A DNA stretch of 57,855 nt. Source: Pseudomonadota bacterium (GTDB taxonomy: Bacteria; Pseudomonadota; Gammaproteobacteria; Burkholderiales; Burkholderiaceae_C). The stretch is from the NCBI GenBank assembly GCA_021815805.1, contig JAKAZQ010000016.1, forward strand, positions 1 through 57,855, in the 5' to 3' direction. A program made the translations under genes and the position numbers. Within the stretch, counting starts at the first letter, position 1, and each line of letters begins with the position of its first letter. Below are positions 34,800 to 44,800 of the stretch, piece by piece. The notes beneath the pieces were generated by a model. That model did no database searches. It worked only from the letters and a program-made list of their open reading frames with translations, and was not told where the DNA came from.

Positions 34800-36707
34800 A
34801 TGGCCCTGTGCCACCTTCGTCGTCGCATCGCGCCGCTCGGGGCTGTGCTGGCCCTGGCGCTGGCTGCGCCGCCCGCGTCGGCGGGGCTGCCCCTGGTGGT
34901 GCCGCTGGTGTGGGGTTGCGTCGTGTCGGTCGGCCTGATCGGCGGCGCGGTGGGTCTGCGCTTGCGATTGCATCCGGGCCGCCCCCCCGGCGGCCCCGAC
35001 GCGAACCCCGGCGTCGAGGTCGGTGGCGAGGGCGCTGACGCGCAGGCCGGTACGGATTCCGGCGCGCGCCGCGATCCGCCGGCACGCCCGGATGCGCAGC
35101 GCCAGCAGCTGCTGCCGATGGGAACAGCGAGCACGGACGACCGCCGCATGCCCGATCCCGGCGTACGCGATCCCGTCACGTCGCATGAACCCGGCGCGTC
35201 GCCGGAGCCCACCGAGTTGCGCCTCACCCTGGAAGGCCATGTCGACCTGCGCACGCTGCGCGCGCGCGTGGGTGTCGCGGGCCCCGGCGAGGTGCGGTTC
35301 GAGCGGCTCTGGCTGCGCGACCAAGCGGGGGTCGAATGGAGGCATGACGCGCTGGACGCCGGCTCGACGATCCCGCCGTGCAAGCCGGGCAGCCTGGTGT
35401 CGCGCACCACGCCCTGCAGCGTTCTGCTCGGCCTCTCGCGCGACGCGCACGTCGGTGCGTTCGCTCCGGTACGCGTGACCGCGCAGCACGAAGGGCGGCA
35501 ACTCGACGCACGCGGCCGCGTGTTCATCTACAAGGCCTCGTTCGTGAGCGGCGTCGAGGAACGGCCGATACCGGGAGCCTGGCCCGGCACCGACGGCATG
35601 CCGGTCGGTGCCGCGATGATGCTGTTCGACGGTCGCACATTCCACTTGCGCGCCGTCCCGGGCATTCCCGGCGCCGACTGGCTGCTGCGCCTGCTCCTGT
35701 CGAAGGACGGACGCCAGTTGTACCTGCACACCCGCGCAGCACCTGGTTTTCGCAACCAGACGCTGCGGCGCTGGAACGGCATGGGAACCGATCTGCTGAA
35801 AGTCTCCCGCGACGCGTTCCGGGTCTACCCGACGCGGCGTGGGGCGTGCGCGATCGACGGAGCGGATCCGTACAGCGATGTTCGCAAGTTCGAATGCTTC
35901 GATCCGCAGCGGCCGTCGATGGGCATGCACCAGGAGGACCAGCAGGGGTCCGCGCTGCGCGCCAGCCACGGCCTCGATCTGCTGTGGATCCGCTCGCTGC
36001 ACCGCTTCTCCTACCCCGCGGTCGTAGACCACTTCTCGGATCACTGGGTGTCCGTGCAACTGCCTGCCGAGCATGAGCTGCACGACCTGGATCCCCACGA
36101 CTACGCGCAGACGCGCTCCCCGGACGGAGTCGAGCGCCATGCCTTCTTCGGCAGGTTCCTCGACGGCCAGGACAGACGCTACCCGGCGGCGATGATGCAC
36201 CTGCTGCCGCGCGGTGTGCCGGGATCCGAACGGCCTCGCATCGAACGCTTCGAAGCCTTCGACTTCGGCACCCTGCGCGTGCCCAGGGACATCCGCGGCA
36301 CCTTCATCGACGGGCGCGGGAACACCGGCCTGTACATGATCGCCGGCGACGCCAACCCGCCGCCGGGCACGAGCACGCGCCGCTACCTGCTGCAATCGGC
36401 GGTGTTCGAGCCTGTCGAGTTCGCGCTGGTGCGCAAGTCGCGTGCCGAATGGGTGAGGCCGCCGCCCGACAGCCGCGACGAGGCGCTGACCGACATGGTC
36501 GGCGTCACCGACGACACGCAAACCACCGACTACCTCGTGCTGATGACCGCCGGCGAGTTCTTCGGCACCCACGCTCAGCTCATCCGCGTCGATCGCATGG
36601 GCGGGCTTGCGCCGCAGCTGAGCAGCGAGCCCCTGTTCCTTTTCCCGGGCAAGCCGCGGGCAAGCCGCTTCGTGCCGATGCTTTCCAGCGTTCCCTACCC
36701 AGCCTGA
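34800..36707 (+). CDS. Unrecognised exported protein, tandem family copy 2
   Basis: A 635-aa paralog of copies 1 and 3. A signal peptide (cleavage near PASA|G) and a second hydrophobic stretch (LPLVVPLVWGCVVSVGLIGG) are followed by a spacer of about 100 residues rich in Pro, Asp and Arg, longer than in copy 1. The conserved domain begins TELRLTLEGHVDLRTLRARV. It keeps CKPGSLVSRTTPC, HVGAFAPVRVTAQHEG, YPTRRGACA...FECF, GLDLLWIRSLHRFSYP, the SDHW motif, HAFFGRFLDGQDRRYPAAMM, GTFIDGRGNTGLYMIAGD, LVRKSRAEW and ASRFVPMLSSVPYP. GGGAG precedes the ATG at 34800. Copy 1 and 2 look closer to each other than to copy 3. No enzyme motif is recognised. Confidence 0.85.
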   Translation: MALCHLRRRIAPLGAVLALALAAPPASAGLPLVVPLVWGCVVSVGLIGGAVGLRLRLHPGRPPGGPDANPGVEVGGEGADAQAGTDSGARRDPPARPDAQRQQLLPMGTASTDDRRMPDPGVRDPVTSHEPGASPEPTELRLTLEGHVDLRTLRARVGVAGPGEVRFERLWLRDQAGVEWRHDALDAGSTIPPCKPGSLVSRTTPCSVLLGLSRDAHVGAFAPVRVTAQHEGRQLDARGRVFIYKASFVSGVEERPIPGAWPGTDGMPVGAAMMLFDGRTFHLRAVPGIPGADWLLRLLLSKDGRQLYLHTRAAPGFRNQTLRRWNGMGTDLLKVSRDAFRVYPTRRGACAIDGADPYSDVRKFECFDPQRPSMGMHQEDQQGSALRASHGLDLLWIRSLHRFSYPAVVDHFSDHWVSVQLPAEHELHDLDPHDYAQTRSPDGVERHAFFGRFLDGQDRRYPAAMMHLLPRGVPGSERPRIERFEAFDFGTLRVPRDIRGTFIDGRGNTGLYMIAGDANPPPGTSTRRYLLQSAVFEPVEFALVRKSRAEWVRPPPDSRDEALTDMVGVTDDTQTTDYLVLMTAGEFFGTHAQLIRVDRMGGLAPQLSSEPLFLFPGKPRASRFVPMLSSVPYPA

Positions 36708-36756
36708 CGCCGCACGTCGTGCGCGCCGTCGCCGCATGGCCCCTCGGAGGTCTCCC

Positions 36757-38676
36757 ATGATGCCCTTGCCTCGCCGCCTGGCGCGCCGCGTCGTGCCGCT
36801 GCTGCTGTCACTGTTCCTCGCCCAGCGCGCGCAGGCCGGGGTGCCGGTGCTTGTCGCGCCGTGGCTTGTGCCCACGTTGTCCGCGGCGGGCCTGGTCGCG
36901 GTCGGCTGGCTGGTCGAGCATGTCCGGGAGTCGTTGTCGCAAGCGCACGCCAAGCCGCACCCCAAGCCGCACGGCAGCGGCGGGTCCATGCCGCGCGAGG
37001 CACCGGTCGATGTCTTCGGGCAGTGCCTGAGTTGCGGGGTGTCGCCGCCCGATGCCGAAGCCGCCACCGGCGCCGACAAGTCCTCCGCCGGGAAAGCGCT
37101 GCTGCCGGGCGCCGATGCCAGGCCCGGCGCCGGCGGCGGGCCGCAGGTCGAGCAGCCGGATGCCGCGCAGCGCGACGCCGGGAAGCAGCCCGAGGCGACC
37201 CGACTGATTCTCGAGATGCAACGCAGCCTGGGTCTGCGCGAGCTGCTGGCGCGGGTGCGGGTGAGCGGACCGGGCGAGGTGCGCCTCGAGCAGATCGAGC
37301 TCGCCAGCCTGGGCAGCGTGCAATGGCTGGCGGATCCGCTCGGGGTCGGCGCGGCCGAACGCCTGTGCCGGCCGGGCAGCGTGGTGTCGCGCACGCAGCC
37401 CTGCGTGTTCGTGCTGAGCCTGTCGCAGGTCCCTCTGGTGGGCAGCGACAACCCGGTGCGCGTGACCGGCATGCACGACGGCGACATGCTGCAGGCACAA
37501 GCCCGGGCCTACGTCTACCAGGCCTCTTTCGTGCATGGCAGCTACGGCGGGTTCCGGCACTATGGCGTGCACGGCGTGATCGAGGACGCCGCGATGATGC
37601 TGTTCGACGGCAGGCGCATGCGCCTGCGCGCGATTCCCGGCATGCGTGCCGGCGGCCAGGTCAGCGGGCTGTATCTGTCGAAGGACGGCCGGCACCTGTA
37701 CGCGCGCCGGCGCGCGGTGACCCTGCAAGGCGGCAGCACGGTCGGAGAGTGGACGGGAGAGGGCACGAGTCTCGTCATGTCGTCGAACCGGGCCTTCAAC
37801 CTTTACCCGACGCGTCGCGGACTCTGCGCCGCCTTCGAGGATTCCCCGCTCGAGCCGTCGCCCGCGTTCCGCTGCTACGAGCCGGGCCTGACCGGGCGCG
37901 ACCTGCCCACGATCGACTTCGGCCTGCCGATGTGGTTCGTGTCCGGCAGCCTCGACCTGCTCTGGATCCGTTCCATCCAGTGCAGCCTGATGCCGGCCGA
38001 GCTGCACTATTTCAGCGATCGCTGGCGCGAGCTCAGCCTGCCGCGAGGCCATGACTTTTCCCGCATCCGGCCGCAGGCGCAGGGCCATGCCATGGTCGAG
38101 ACCCTGGACGGAACCACGCACTACGCCTTTTTCGCCGATCTGCGCGACGCCGCCGGTGGCTCCTACCCGGTCGCCCTGCTGACCATCCCGGCGCGCGGCT
38201 CCTGGCAAAGCGTCGAGCGTTTCGGGGCGTTCGACCTCGACGGGCTGAATCAACCGATGAACATCTACGGCACGATCGTCGAGGGGCTCCAGACCATGAG
38301 CATGTACGTGATCGCCAACGACCGCCAGCCGGCGCCCGGCCGCCTGCGCGACCACTTCCTGTTCCAGTCCGCGCTGTTCGACTCCTGGAGTTTCGATCTG
38401 CTGCGCAAGTCGCGCTCCGAGCTCCACCACTCCCTGCAGCATGGAGGTTCCGCGCTGACCTCCATGGTGGGAACCAGCAACGCCGACAACACCGTGGATT
38501 ACCTGGTGTTGTTCGGTGCAAGCGGTGGGATGGGCAGCCGCGCGTCGGTGGTGCGGGTGGACCGCCGGGTCGGGCTCGAGCCGCACGTCGAAAGCCACCG
38601 GCTGTTCAGTTTCATCGGCCTGACCTGGGCGACCCGTTTCGTACCGATGATCTCCGACGTTCCCTACCCGGAGTGA
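36757..38676 (+). CDS. Unrecognised exported protein, tandem family copy 3
   Basis: A 639-aa paralog. Signal peptide ends near AQA|G, followed by hydrophobic VPVLVAPWLVPTLSAAGLVA. The spacer holds HAKPHPKPHGSGGS and an extra Cys pair (FGQCLSCG). The domain begins TRLILEMQRSLGLRELLARV and retains CRPGSVVSRTQPC, ARAYVYQASF, LSKDGRHLYARR, YPTRRGLCAAFE, GSLDLLWIRSIQ, HYAFFADLRDAAGGSYPVAL, LLRKSRSEL and ATRFVPMISDVPYP. The LPRGVPG and NT.LYMIAGD stretches have diverged. The ATG at 36757 has CGGAGG six bases upstream; an ATG at 36736 is upstream of that site. Only 49 bp separate it from copy 2, so the two are probably co-transcribed. Confidence 0.85.
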   Translation: MMPLPRRLARRVVPLLLSLFLAQRAQAGVPVLVAPWLVPTLSAAGLVAVGWLVEHVRESLSQAHAKPHPKPHGSGGSMPREAPVDVFGQCLSCGVSPPDAEAATGADKSSAGKALLPGADARPGAGGGPQVEQPDAAQRDAGKQPEATRLILEMQRSLGLRELLARVRVSGPGEVRLEQIELASLGSVQWLADPLGVGAAERLCRPGSVVSRTQPCVFVLSLSQVPLVGSDNPVRVTGMHDGDMLQAQARAYVYQASFVHGSYGGFRHYGVHGVIEDAAMMLFDGRRMRLRAIPGMRAGGQVSGLYLSKDGRHLYARRRAVTLQGGSTVGEWTGEGTSLVMSSNRAFNLYPTRRGLCAAFEDSPLEPSPAFRCYEPGLTGRDLPTIDFGLPMWFVSGSLDLLWIRSIQCSLMPAELHYFSDRWRELSLPRGHDFSRIRPQAQGHAMVETLDGTTHYAFFADLRDAAGGSYPVALLTIPARGSWQSVERFGAFDLDGLNQPMNIYGTIVEGLQTMSMYVIANDRQPAPGRLRDHFLFQSALFDSWSFDLLRKSRSELHHSLQHGGSALTSMVGTSNADNTVDYLVLFGASGGMGSRASVVRVDRRVGLEPHVESHRLFSFIGLTWATRFVPMISDVPYPE

Positions 38677-38752
38677 TCGCGCCTGTCCGCCCGAGAGCGT
38701 CGCCGGCGCATGTCGCGCCGCGACGCCGTCCACCACACCACGTGAGCTTGTC

Positions 38753-39060
38753 ATGTCGCATCGCATGCATCGCAACGGCATTCGAGCCATGGTGCTGGCC
38801 GTGCTCCTGAGCGCAAGGGTCGTGCAGGAGACGGGTGCCGGCTTGCTGCTTGCACCGCTGTTCACCGACGTGGCGCTGACGACGGCGATCATCTGCACCG
38901 CAGCCGCGCCACGGTGTTCCGCGCCGATCGCATGCGCGGACCGCCCGGGGAACTGCACGGACGCCTGCTCTGCGGTTTCGACGGCCACACCTGGGCCACG
39001 CGCTTCACGCCCATGATTTCGCACCTTGCCTACCCGCAGCCCGGGGATGGCATGCCATGA
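38753..39060 (+). pseudogene. Internally deleted fourth copy of the tandem exported family
   Basis: The first frame from ATG 38753 encodes a signal peptide and hydrophobic stretch like the paralogs (MVLAVLLSARVVQETGAG, then LLLAPLFTDVALTTAI). From about 38881 a different frame encodes the paralogs' tail: HLHRSRATVFRADRMRG, GRLLCGFDGHTWATRFTPMI and SHLAYP before a TGA at 39058-39060. Compare ATRFVPMISDVPYP in copy 3. About 1.5-1.7 kb of the expected gene is missing and the join changes frame, so no full product is possible. A short 87-aa product from the first frame could still be made. Confidence 0.8.
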
Positions 39061-39129
39061 AGCCGCGCGCTGCGAGCACAGCTTCGGGCCGAGCCGGACC
39101 GGCCGCGAGGACCGGGCCGGCCCCGCGCA

Positions 39130-40254
39130 TCAGGCGAGTGGAGACATCCAGCGGGCGCTTTGCTGGCGCACCACCTCCGGCAGGTGGTGCTCGCGGGCGT
39201 AGGTCTCGCGCAGCCATTGCGCATCGTTGCCGCGCCCGCCGACGTCGGCCAGCAGTTCGCGCAGGGCCATGTCGGCCCGCAGATCGATGGCGTGGGGCTC
39301 CAGGCGCATCAGGGTGCGCAGGATGTCCTCGCGCAGGGTTCGGTGCTCGCGCGTGGCGGGATCGACGAAGTTCCCGTCGAAGCCGAAACGGCAGGCCTGG
39401 AAGCGATTGAAGGTGTACACCAGGTAGTCGTCCTCGTTCGGCTCGAACGGACGCTCGCTCTGGATCCAGCGCCCGAGGGTCTGGATGTAGGCCGCGATGC
39501 GCGCTGCCTTGAGGATGTTCAGCGGCGTGTCCATCACGCGCACCTCGATGGTGCCGTATTCGGGTTTGGGCCGGATGTCCCAGTAGAAGTCCTTCATGCT
39601 TTGCACCACGCCGGTGGCGGTCATCTTGTCGAAGTACTTCTGGAAGTCCTGCCACGTGAGCACCAGCGGTGCGCGGCCCGACAGAGGAAAGGCGAACACC
39701 GAATTCAGGCGTGCCGAGTGAAAGCCGGTGTCCTCTCCCTGCACGAACGGGCTGGACGCGGATAGCGCGATGAAATGCGGAATGAAGCGCGAGATGCAGT
39801 GCAGCGTGTACAGCGCGGTGTCGGCATCCGGGCAGCCCAGGTGCACATGCTGGCCGAACACCGTGAATTGCTTGCTCAGGTAGCCGTACAGCTCCGACAG
39901 TTGCAGGAATCGCGGCTTGTCGAAAATGCGTTGGTGCGCCCAATGCTGGAAGGGATGCGTACCGCCGCCGGCGAGCCCGACGTCGAGCTTGTTGGCGGCC
40001 TCGACCAGCACCGCGTGGGTCTCGCCGAGTTGCCCCAGCACGTCCGCGTAGCTGCCGCAGACTCCGGTCGACAACTCGATCATGCTCTCGGTGATCTCCG
40101 GCGTCACCGCGCCGGGAAGCCTGCGGTCTTCGAGCAGGCGCAGCAGGTCGGGCGCGCAGGGTATGAGGTCGTAGTTGTGGCGGCTGACGATCTGCAGCTC
40201 CAGCTCCACGCCGATGGACAGCGCCTGCGAATTCGCGAAGCTTTCCAGGCTCAT
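39130..40254 (-). CDS. Carboxylate-amine ligase of the GCS2/YbdK family
   Basis: A 374-aa ATP-grasp-like enzyme of the glutamate-cysteine ligase type 2 fold. Markers are [18 protein letters not shown] at the N-terminus, [62 protein letters not shown] and [15 protein letters not shown]. YbdK has weak gamma-glutamylcysteine ligase activity in vitro; the physiological role is not settled. The ATG at 40254 has GGAGGA seven bases upstream; the frame's earlier start at 40299 is less likely. It is 72 bp downstream of the antiporter gene on the same strand. Confidence 0.92.
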   Translation of the reverse strand: MSLESFANSQALSIGVELELQIVSRHNYDLIPCAPDLLRLLEDRRLPGAVTPEITESMIELSTGVCGSYADVLGQLGETHAVLVEAANKLDVGLAGGGTHPFQHWAHQRIFDKPRFLQLSELYGYLSKQFTVFGQHVHLGCPDADTALYTLHCISRFIPHFIALSASSPFVQGEDTGFHSARLNSVFAFPLSGRAPLVLTWQDFQKYFDKMTATGVVQSMKDFYWDIRPKPEYGTIEVRVMDTPLNILKAARIAAYIQTLGRWIQSERPFEPNEDDYLVYTFNRFQACRFGFDGNFVDPATREHRTLREDILRTLMRLEPHAIDLRADMALRELLADVGGRGNDAQWLRETYAREHHLPEVVRQQSARWMSPLA

Positions 40255-40326
40255 CGAGATATCCTCCGCGCCGAGCGCAATGCGCGCCACGAGCCCCATG
40301 CCCGGGCGCCTCCGAACCGCATCCTT

Positions 40327-41541
40327 TCAACGGCCCCCGGCAGGGGCCTTGATGTCTCCGGCGCGACCGAGCGCCCAGCGCGCGGCCAGCGTGCCGGCCA
40401 GCAGGGTCATGGCCACGGACGCGAAGCCGGCGTCGAGCAGCGGCGCCGGCAGCACCCGATGCGAAGCGCCCAGATCCAGCAGCAGCACGAAGCTCACGCC
40501 GGAGGCAGGGGTCAGGCTCAGGCCCAGGGCCAGCGACTGGCGCAGGCTCAGTCCGGACGGGCGTCCCAGCAGCAGCGGTGCCGCGAGCTTGGCCAGCGTG
40601 CGCAGCAGCACCAGCGCCAGCCCGGCCGACACGCCCAGCAGCAGCACCCGCGGATCCAGGCTCAGGCCGAGGATCAGAAACAGCAGCACCACGAGCACGC
40701 CACCGGCGGTACCGAAGTGACGCGGCCACAGGCGTGGGCGCTCGCTGTACAGACGCAGCAGCATGCCGGCCAGCAGCGGTGTCAACAGACTCGACCAGTG
40801 CAGGGCGCGCGTGCACGAAAGTACCAGGAGGATCAAGCCAACGAGCAATAACGCAGCGCCTTCATCGGCAAAGTCGAAATGGCGCTCAACCCAGTTCACG
40901 GCCCATGCCAGGGCCGCCGCGCCGAGCACGGAGCCGCCGATGGCGTAGACCTGCTGCAGCACCGCGCTCCACCAATGGGTCGCCGTCTGCGCGCCGATCC
41001 AGCCCGAGAGCAGGCCGACCGTGAGAATGGACAGCGTGGTTCCCAGCGCAGCCAGCAGCAGCATGCGCTCGGTGACCTGTCCGCGCGCGTGGAATTCGCC
41101 GCTGAGGCGAAGCGCCACGGCGGGCGAGGTGCATGCCAGCGCGGCGGATACGGCCAGTGCCGGCATGCCGCCGACGCCGAAGGCGCTCAGCGCCGCCCAG
41201 CCGGCGAGCAGGCTCAGGCTCCATTCGCCGACGCTGGTGAACAGCAGCCAGGGATTCGCGCGCAGCCAGCGCAGGTTGACGCGATGCCCGATCTCGAACA
41301 GCAGCATCGCCAGTGCCGCATCGACCACCGCGCGCGCGCCGGCCGGCAGCGACAGGGCATGCAGACCGCCGCCGCCGGCGGCGATCAGCAGCCCGGCCAC
41401 CATGAAGCCGATCAGACGCGGCCAGCGCAGCAGGCGCAGCATGGATTCGCCCATGAGCGATGCGAGCACCAGGGCCAGGCCCACCCACAGCACGCCGTCG
41501 GCATGCAGCGAGAGGGTCGGCAGGACAGGCAGGTTCGGCAT
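40327..41541 (-). CDS. CPA2-type cation:proton antiporter (KefB/RosB-like)
   Basis: A 404-aa inner-membrane protein with about 12 hydrophobic segments and no C-terminal RCK/TrkA domain. WPRLIGFMVAGLLIAAGGGG, LLFEIGHRVNLRWL, ALACTSPAVALRLSGE and FLILGLSLDPRVLLLG are Na_H_Exchanger features; the E/D pair expected in the core is partly replaced (ACTSPA), so the ion specificity is uncertain. Short for KefB/KefC, whose glutathione-gated forms are longer. It precedes a glutathione-type ligase-like gene, an interesting but unproven pairing. Divergent from dnaE. Confidence 0.85.
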   Translation of the reverse strand: MPNLPVLPTLSLHADGVLWVGLALVLASLMGESMLRLLRWPRLIGFMVAGLLIAAGGGGLHALSLPAGARAVVDAALAMLLFEIGHRVNLRWLRANPWLLFTSVGEWSLSLLAGWAALSAFGVGGMPALAVSAALACTSPAVALRLSGEFHARGQVTERMLLLAALGTTLSILTVGLLSGWIGAQTATHWWSAVLQQVYAIGGSVLGAAALAWAVNWVERHFDFADEGAALLLVGLILLVLSCTRALHWSSLLTPLLAGMLLRLYSERPRLWPRHFGTAGGVLVVLLFLILGLSLDPRVLLLGVSAGLALVLLRTLAKLAAPLLLGRPSGLSLRQSLALGLSLTPASGVSFVLLLDLGASHRVLPAPLLDAGFASVAMTLLAGTLAARWALGRAGDIKAPAGGR

Positions 41542-41838
41542 CGATCAATCCTTGAGTGCCGCGCGTGCTGCGCGGCAGGTGCAGGGCCGGCGTGCCGGAG
41601 GATGTGGCGCGGTTGGCCGGCTGGCCGCCGCGGCATGCGCGCGCGAGACTCTCCGCGGGCTGCGCCGAGGCAGCGGCGGGTCATGGGCAGATCCGACGAG
41701 CATTATAGAAAGCACTGCCTGCGCCGACGTCGGTCTGCGGGCCTGTCACCCCACAGGCCGACGGGGTATGGCGCGCCCGGCACAGCCGCTGCGCGCCAGC
41801 GCCGTCGCGACGCGGGCGGCGCTTTCTACAATGGTCCC
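41542..41838. promoter_or_regulatory. Divergent promoter region of antiporter and dnaE
   Basis: TAGAAAGC at 41706-41713 is repeated inverted as GCTTTCTA at 41821-41828. TACAAT at 41826-41831 could be the dnaE -10, which would place the transcript start at or next to the ATG 41839 (a leaderless mRNA). TATAGA near 41704-41709 could serve the other direction. Confidence 0.4.
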
Positions 41839-44800
41839 ATGTCCTACGTGCACCTGCGAACCCACACCGAATTCTCGATTGTCGACGGCAGCCTGCGCGT
41901 CGACGACGCGGTCGCCGCGGCGCGTGCCGACGCGCAGGGTGCGCTGGCGATCACCGATTTCAACAATCTGTTCGCCGGCGTGCGCTTCTACACCGCGGCG
42001 CGCGATGCCGGGGTGAAGCCCATCCTGGGCTGCGACGTCCGACTGGCGCTGCCCGACGCGGCGGGGCAGGGGACGCCCGCTGCCTTGCTGCTGCTGGTCG
42101 CGAGCCAGCGCGGTTACCTCAACCTGTGCGAACTGCTCAGCCGCGCCTGGCTGCTCGGTCAGCATGGCGGGCAGGCCGAGATGCAATGGTCGTGGCTCGC
42201 CGAGGACGGCTTGCACGAGGGCCTGATCGCCTTGTGCGGCGCGCGGCAGGGGGCGGTCGGACGCGCGCTGCTCAGCGGCGAGGCCGCGCGTGCGCGCCAG
42301 CTTGCGCGCCAGTTCCGGGACCTGTTCGGGGATCGCTTTTATCTCGAGGTGCAGCGCAGCGGCCACGCCGAGTGCGCGCGCCATGTCGACGCCGCGGCGA
42401 ACCTCGCCGCGGAGCTCGACATCCCGCTGGTGGCGACCCATCCAGTGCAGTTTCTAGGGCCTGACGACTTCGAGGCGCACGAGGCTCGGGTGTGCATCGC
42501 CGAAGGCGAAACCCTCGGCAACCCGCGACGCCAGAGGCGATTCACGCGGGAGCAGTACTTCAAGACCACCGCGCAGATGCAGGAGCTGTTCGCCGACCTT
42601 CCGTCGGCGCTCGCCAACACCGTGCAGATCGCGCGGCGCTGCAATCTCACGCTGGTGCTGGGCAAGCCACGCCTGCCGCATTTCCCGACGCCTGACGAGG
42701 TGCCGCTGGCGGAGTTTTTCCGCGCCCGCTCGCACGAGGGGCTGCAGCGGCGCCTGGAGCAGCTCTACCCCGACCCGGCGCGTCGCGAGCAGGAGCGCGG
42801 GCGCTACGCGGAGCGCCTCGAGTTCGAACTCGGCATCATCGCCAAGATGGGCTTCGAGGGCTACTTCCTGATCGTCGCCGACTTCATCAACTGGGCCAAG
42901 GACAACGGCTGCCCGGTGGGCCCGGGGCGTGGCTCCGGCGCCGGTTCCCTGGTGGCCTACAGCCTGCGCATCACCGACCTGGATCCGCTGGCCTACAACC
43001 TGCTGTTCGAGCGTTTTCTGAACCCCGAGCGGGTCTCGATGCCGGACTTCGACGTCGATTTCTGCCAGGAGAACCGCGACCGCGTGATCGACTACGTCAA
43101 GCGCAAGTACGGGGTCGACGCGGTCTCCCAGATCGCCACCTTCGGCACGCTGGCGGCGCGCGCCGCGCTGCGCGATGCCGGGCGCGTGCAGGAGCTCGGC
43201 TACACCTTCTGCGACCAGCTGGCCAAGCTGATCCCGAACAAGCCGGGCCAGCACGTGACCATCGACCAGGCCATCGAGGTCGAGCCGCAGTTGCGCGAGC
43301 GCATGGAGCAGGAAGAGGAGGTGCGCCAGTTGCTCGGCCTGGCGCGGCAGCTCGAGGGCCTGCCGCGCAACATCGGAATGCACGCCGGCGGCGTGCTCAT
43401 CGCTCCCGGGAAGTTGACCGATTTCTGCCCGCTGTACGCGCAGCCCGGGAGCAGCGACGCGGTGTCGCAGTACGACAAGGACGATGTCGAGGCGATCGGC
43501 CTGGTCAAGTTCGACTTCCTCGGCCTGGCCACGCTGACCATCCTCGACCTGGCGCTGCGCAACATCCACCGCAATCACCCGGAGATGGCCGGCTTGCGCA
43601 TGGAGGACATCCCGCTCGACGACCCGGCGACCTACAAGCTGATGGCCCGCGGCGACACCGTGGCGGTGTTCCAGCTCGAATCGCGCGGCATGCAGGGCAT
43701 GCTGCGCGACGCCCGGCCCGACCGCTTCGAGGACATCATCGCGCTGGTCGCGCTGTACCGTCCCGGTCCGATGGACCTGATCCCCAGCTACTGCCAGCGC
43801 AAGGCCGGAAACGAATCCATCGAGTATCCCGATCCGCGCATGGCGCCGGTGCTCGAGGAGACCTACGGGATCATGGTGTACCAGGAGCAGGTCATGCAGG
43901 TGGCGCAGGTCATCGGCGGATACTCGCTCGGTGGCGCCGATCTGCTGCGTCGTGCCATGGGCAAGAAAAAGCCCGAGGAGATGGCCAGGCATCGCGGGAT
44001 CTTCGCCGAGGGGGCCGCGAAAAACGGCATCGCTCCGGAAAAGGCGAACGAGATCTTCGACCTGATGGAGAAATTCGCCGGCTACGGGTTCAACAAGTCG
44101 CATGCGGCCGCCTACGCGCTGCTCGCGGTGCAGACGGCATGGCTGAAGGCGCATTACCCGGCGGAGTTCATGGCCGCCAACATGAGCATCGCGCTGGACG
44201 ACACCGACAAGCTGCGGGTGCTGGTCGACGACGCGCGGGCCATGGGCCTGAGCATCCTGCTGCCCGATGTCAACCACGGGCAGTGGCGCTTCGACGCCGT
44301 GGACGCGCGGACCATTCGCTACGCCCTTGGCGCGATCAAGGGCACGGGGCGTGCCGCCATCGAGGCCATCGTCGAGGCGCGCGAGGCGGGCGGGCCGTTT
44401 CGTTCGTTCATGGATTTCGCGGAGCGCGTGGATCGCACGCGCATCAACCGCCGCGTGCTCGAGGCGCTGATCCGCGGCGGCGCCTTCGACGGCCTCGACC
44501 CCAATCGCGCCACGCTCATGGCGGCGGTCGGCATGGCGCTGGAGCATGCCGCGCAACGTGCCGAGCACGCCGACCAGGGCGGACTTTTCGACCTGCTCGC
44601 CGACGACCATGCGGGCGCCCCGGAGCCCGAGCAGCAGCCGCCATGGGATCTGCGCCGGCGCCTGGGCGAGGAGAAACTGGCCGTCGGCTTCGTGCTCAGC
44701 GGCCATCTGTTCGATGCCCATGCCGCCGAGGTGCGGCGTTTCGCGCCGCGCAGCCTCGCCGAACTCACCGAGTCGCGCGACAGCGTGCTGGTGGCCGGCA

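Noticed and set aside
34143-37487. 1114-aa minus-strand open frame opposite the tandem family
   Set aside because: The plus-strand frames have signal peptides, ribosome sites and motifs conserved among paralogs; the minus frame has none of these.
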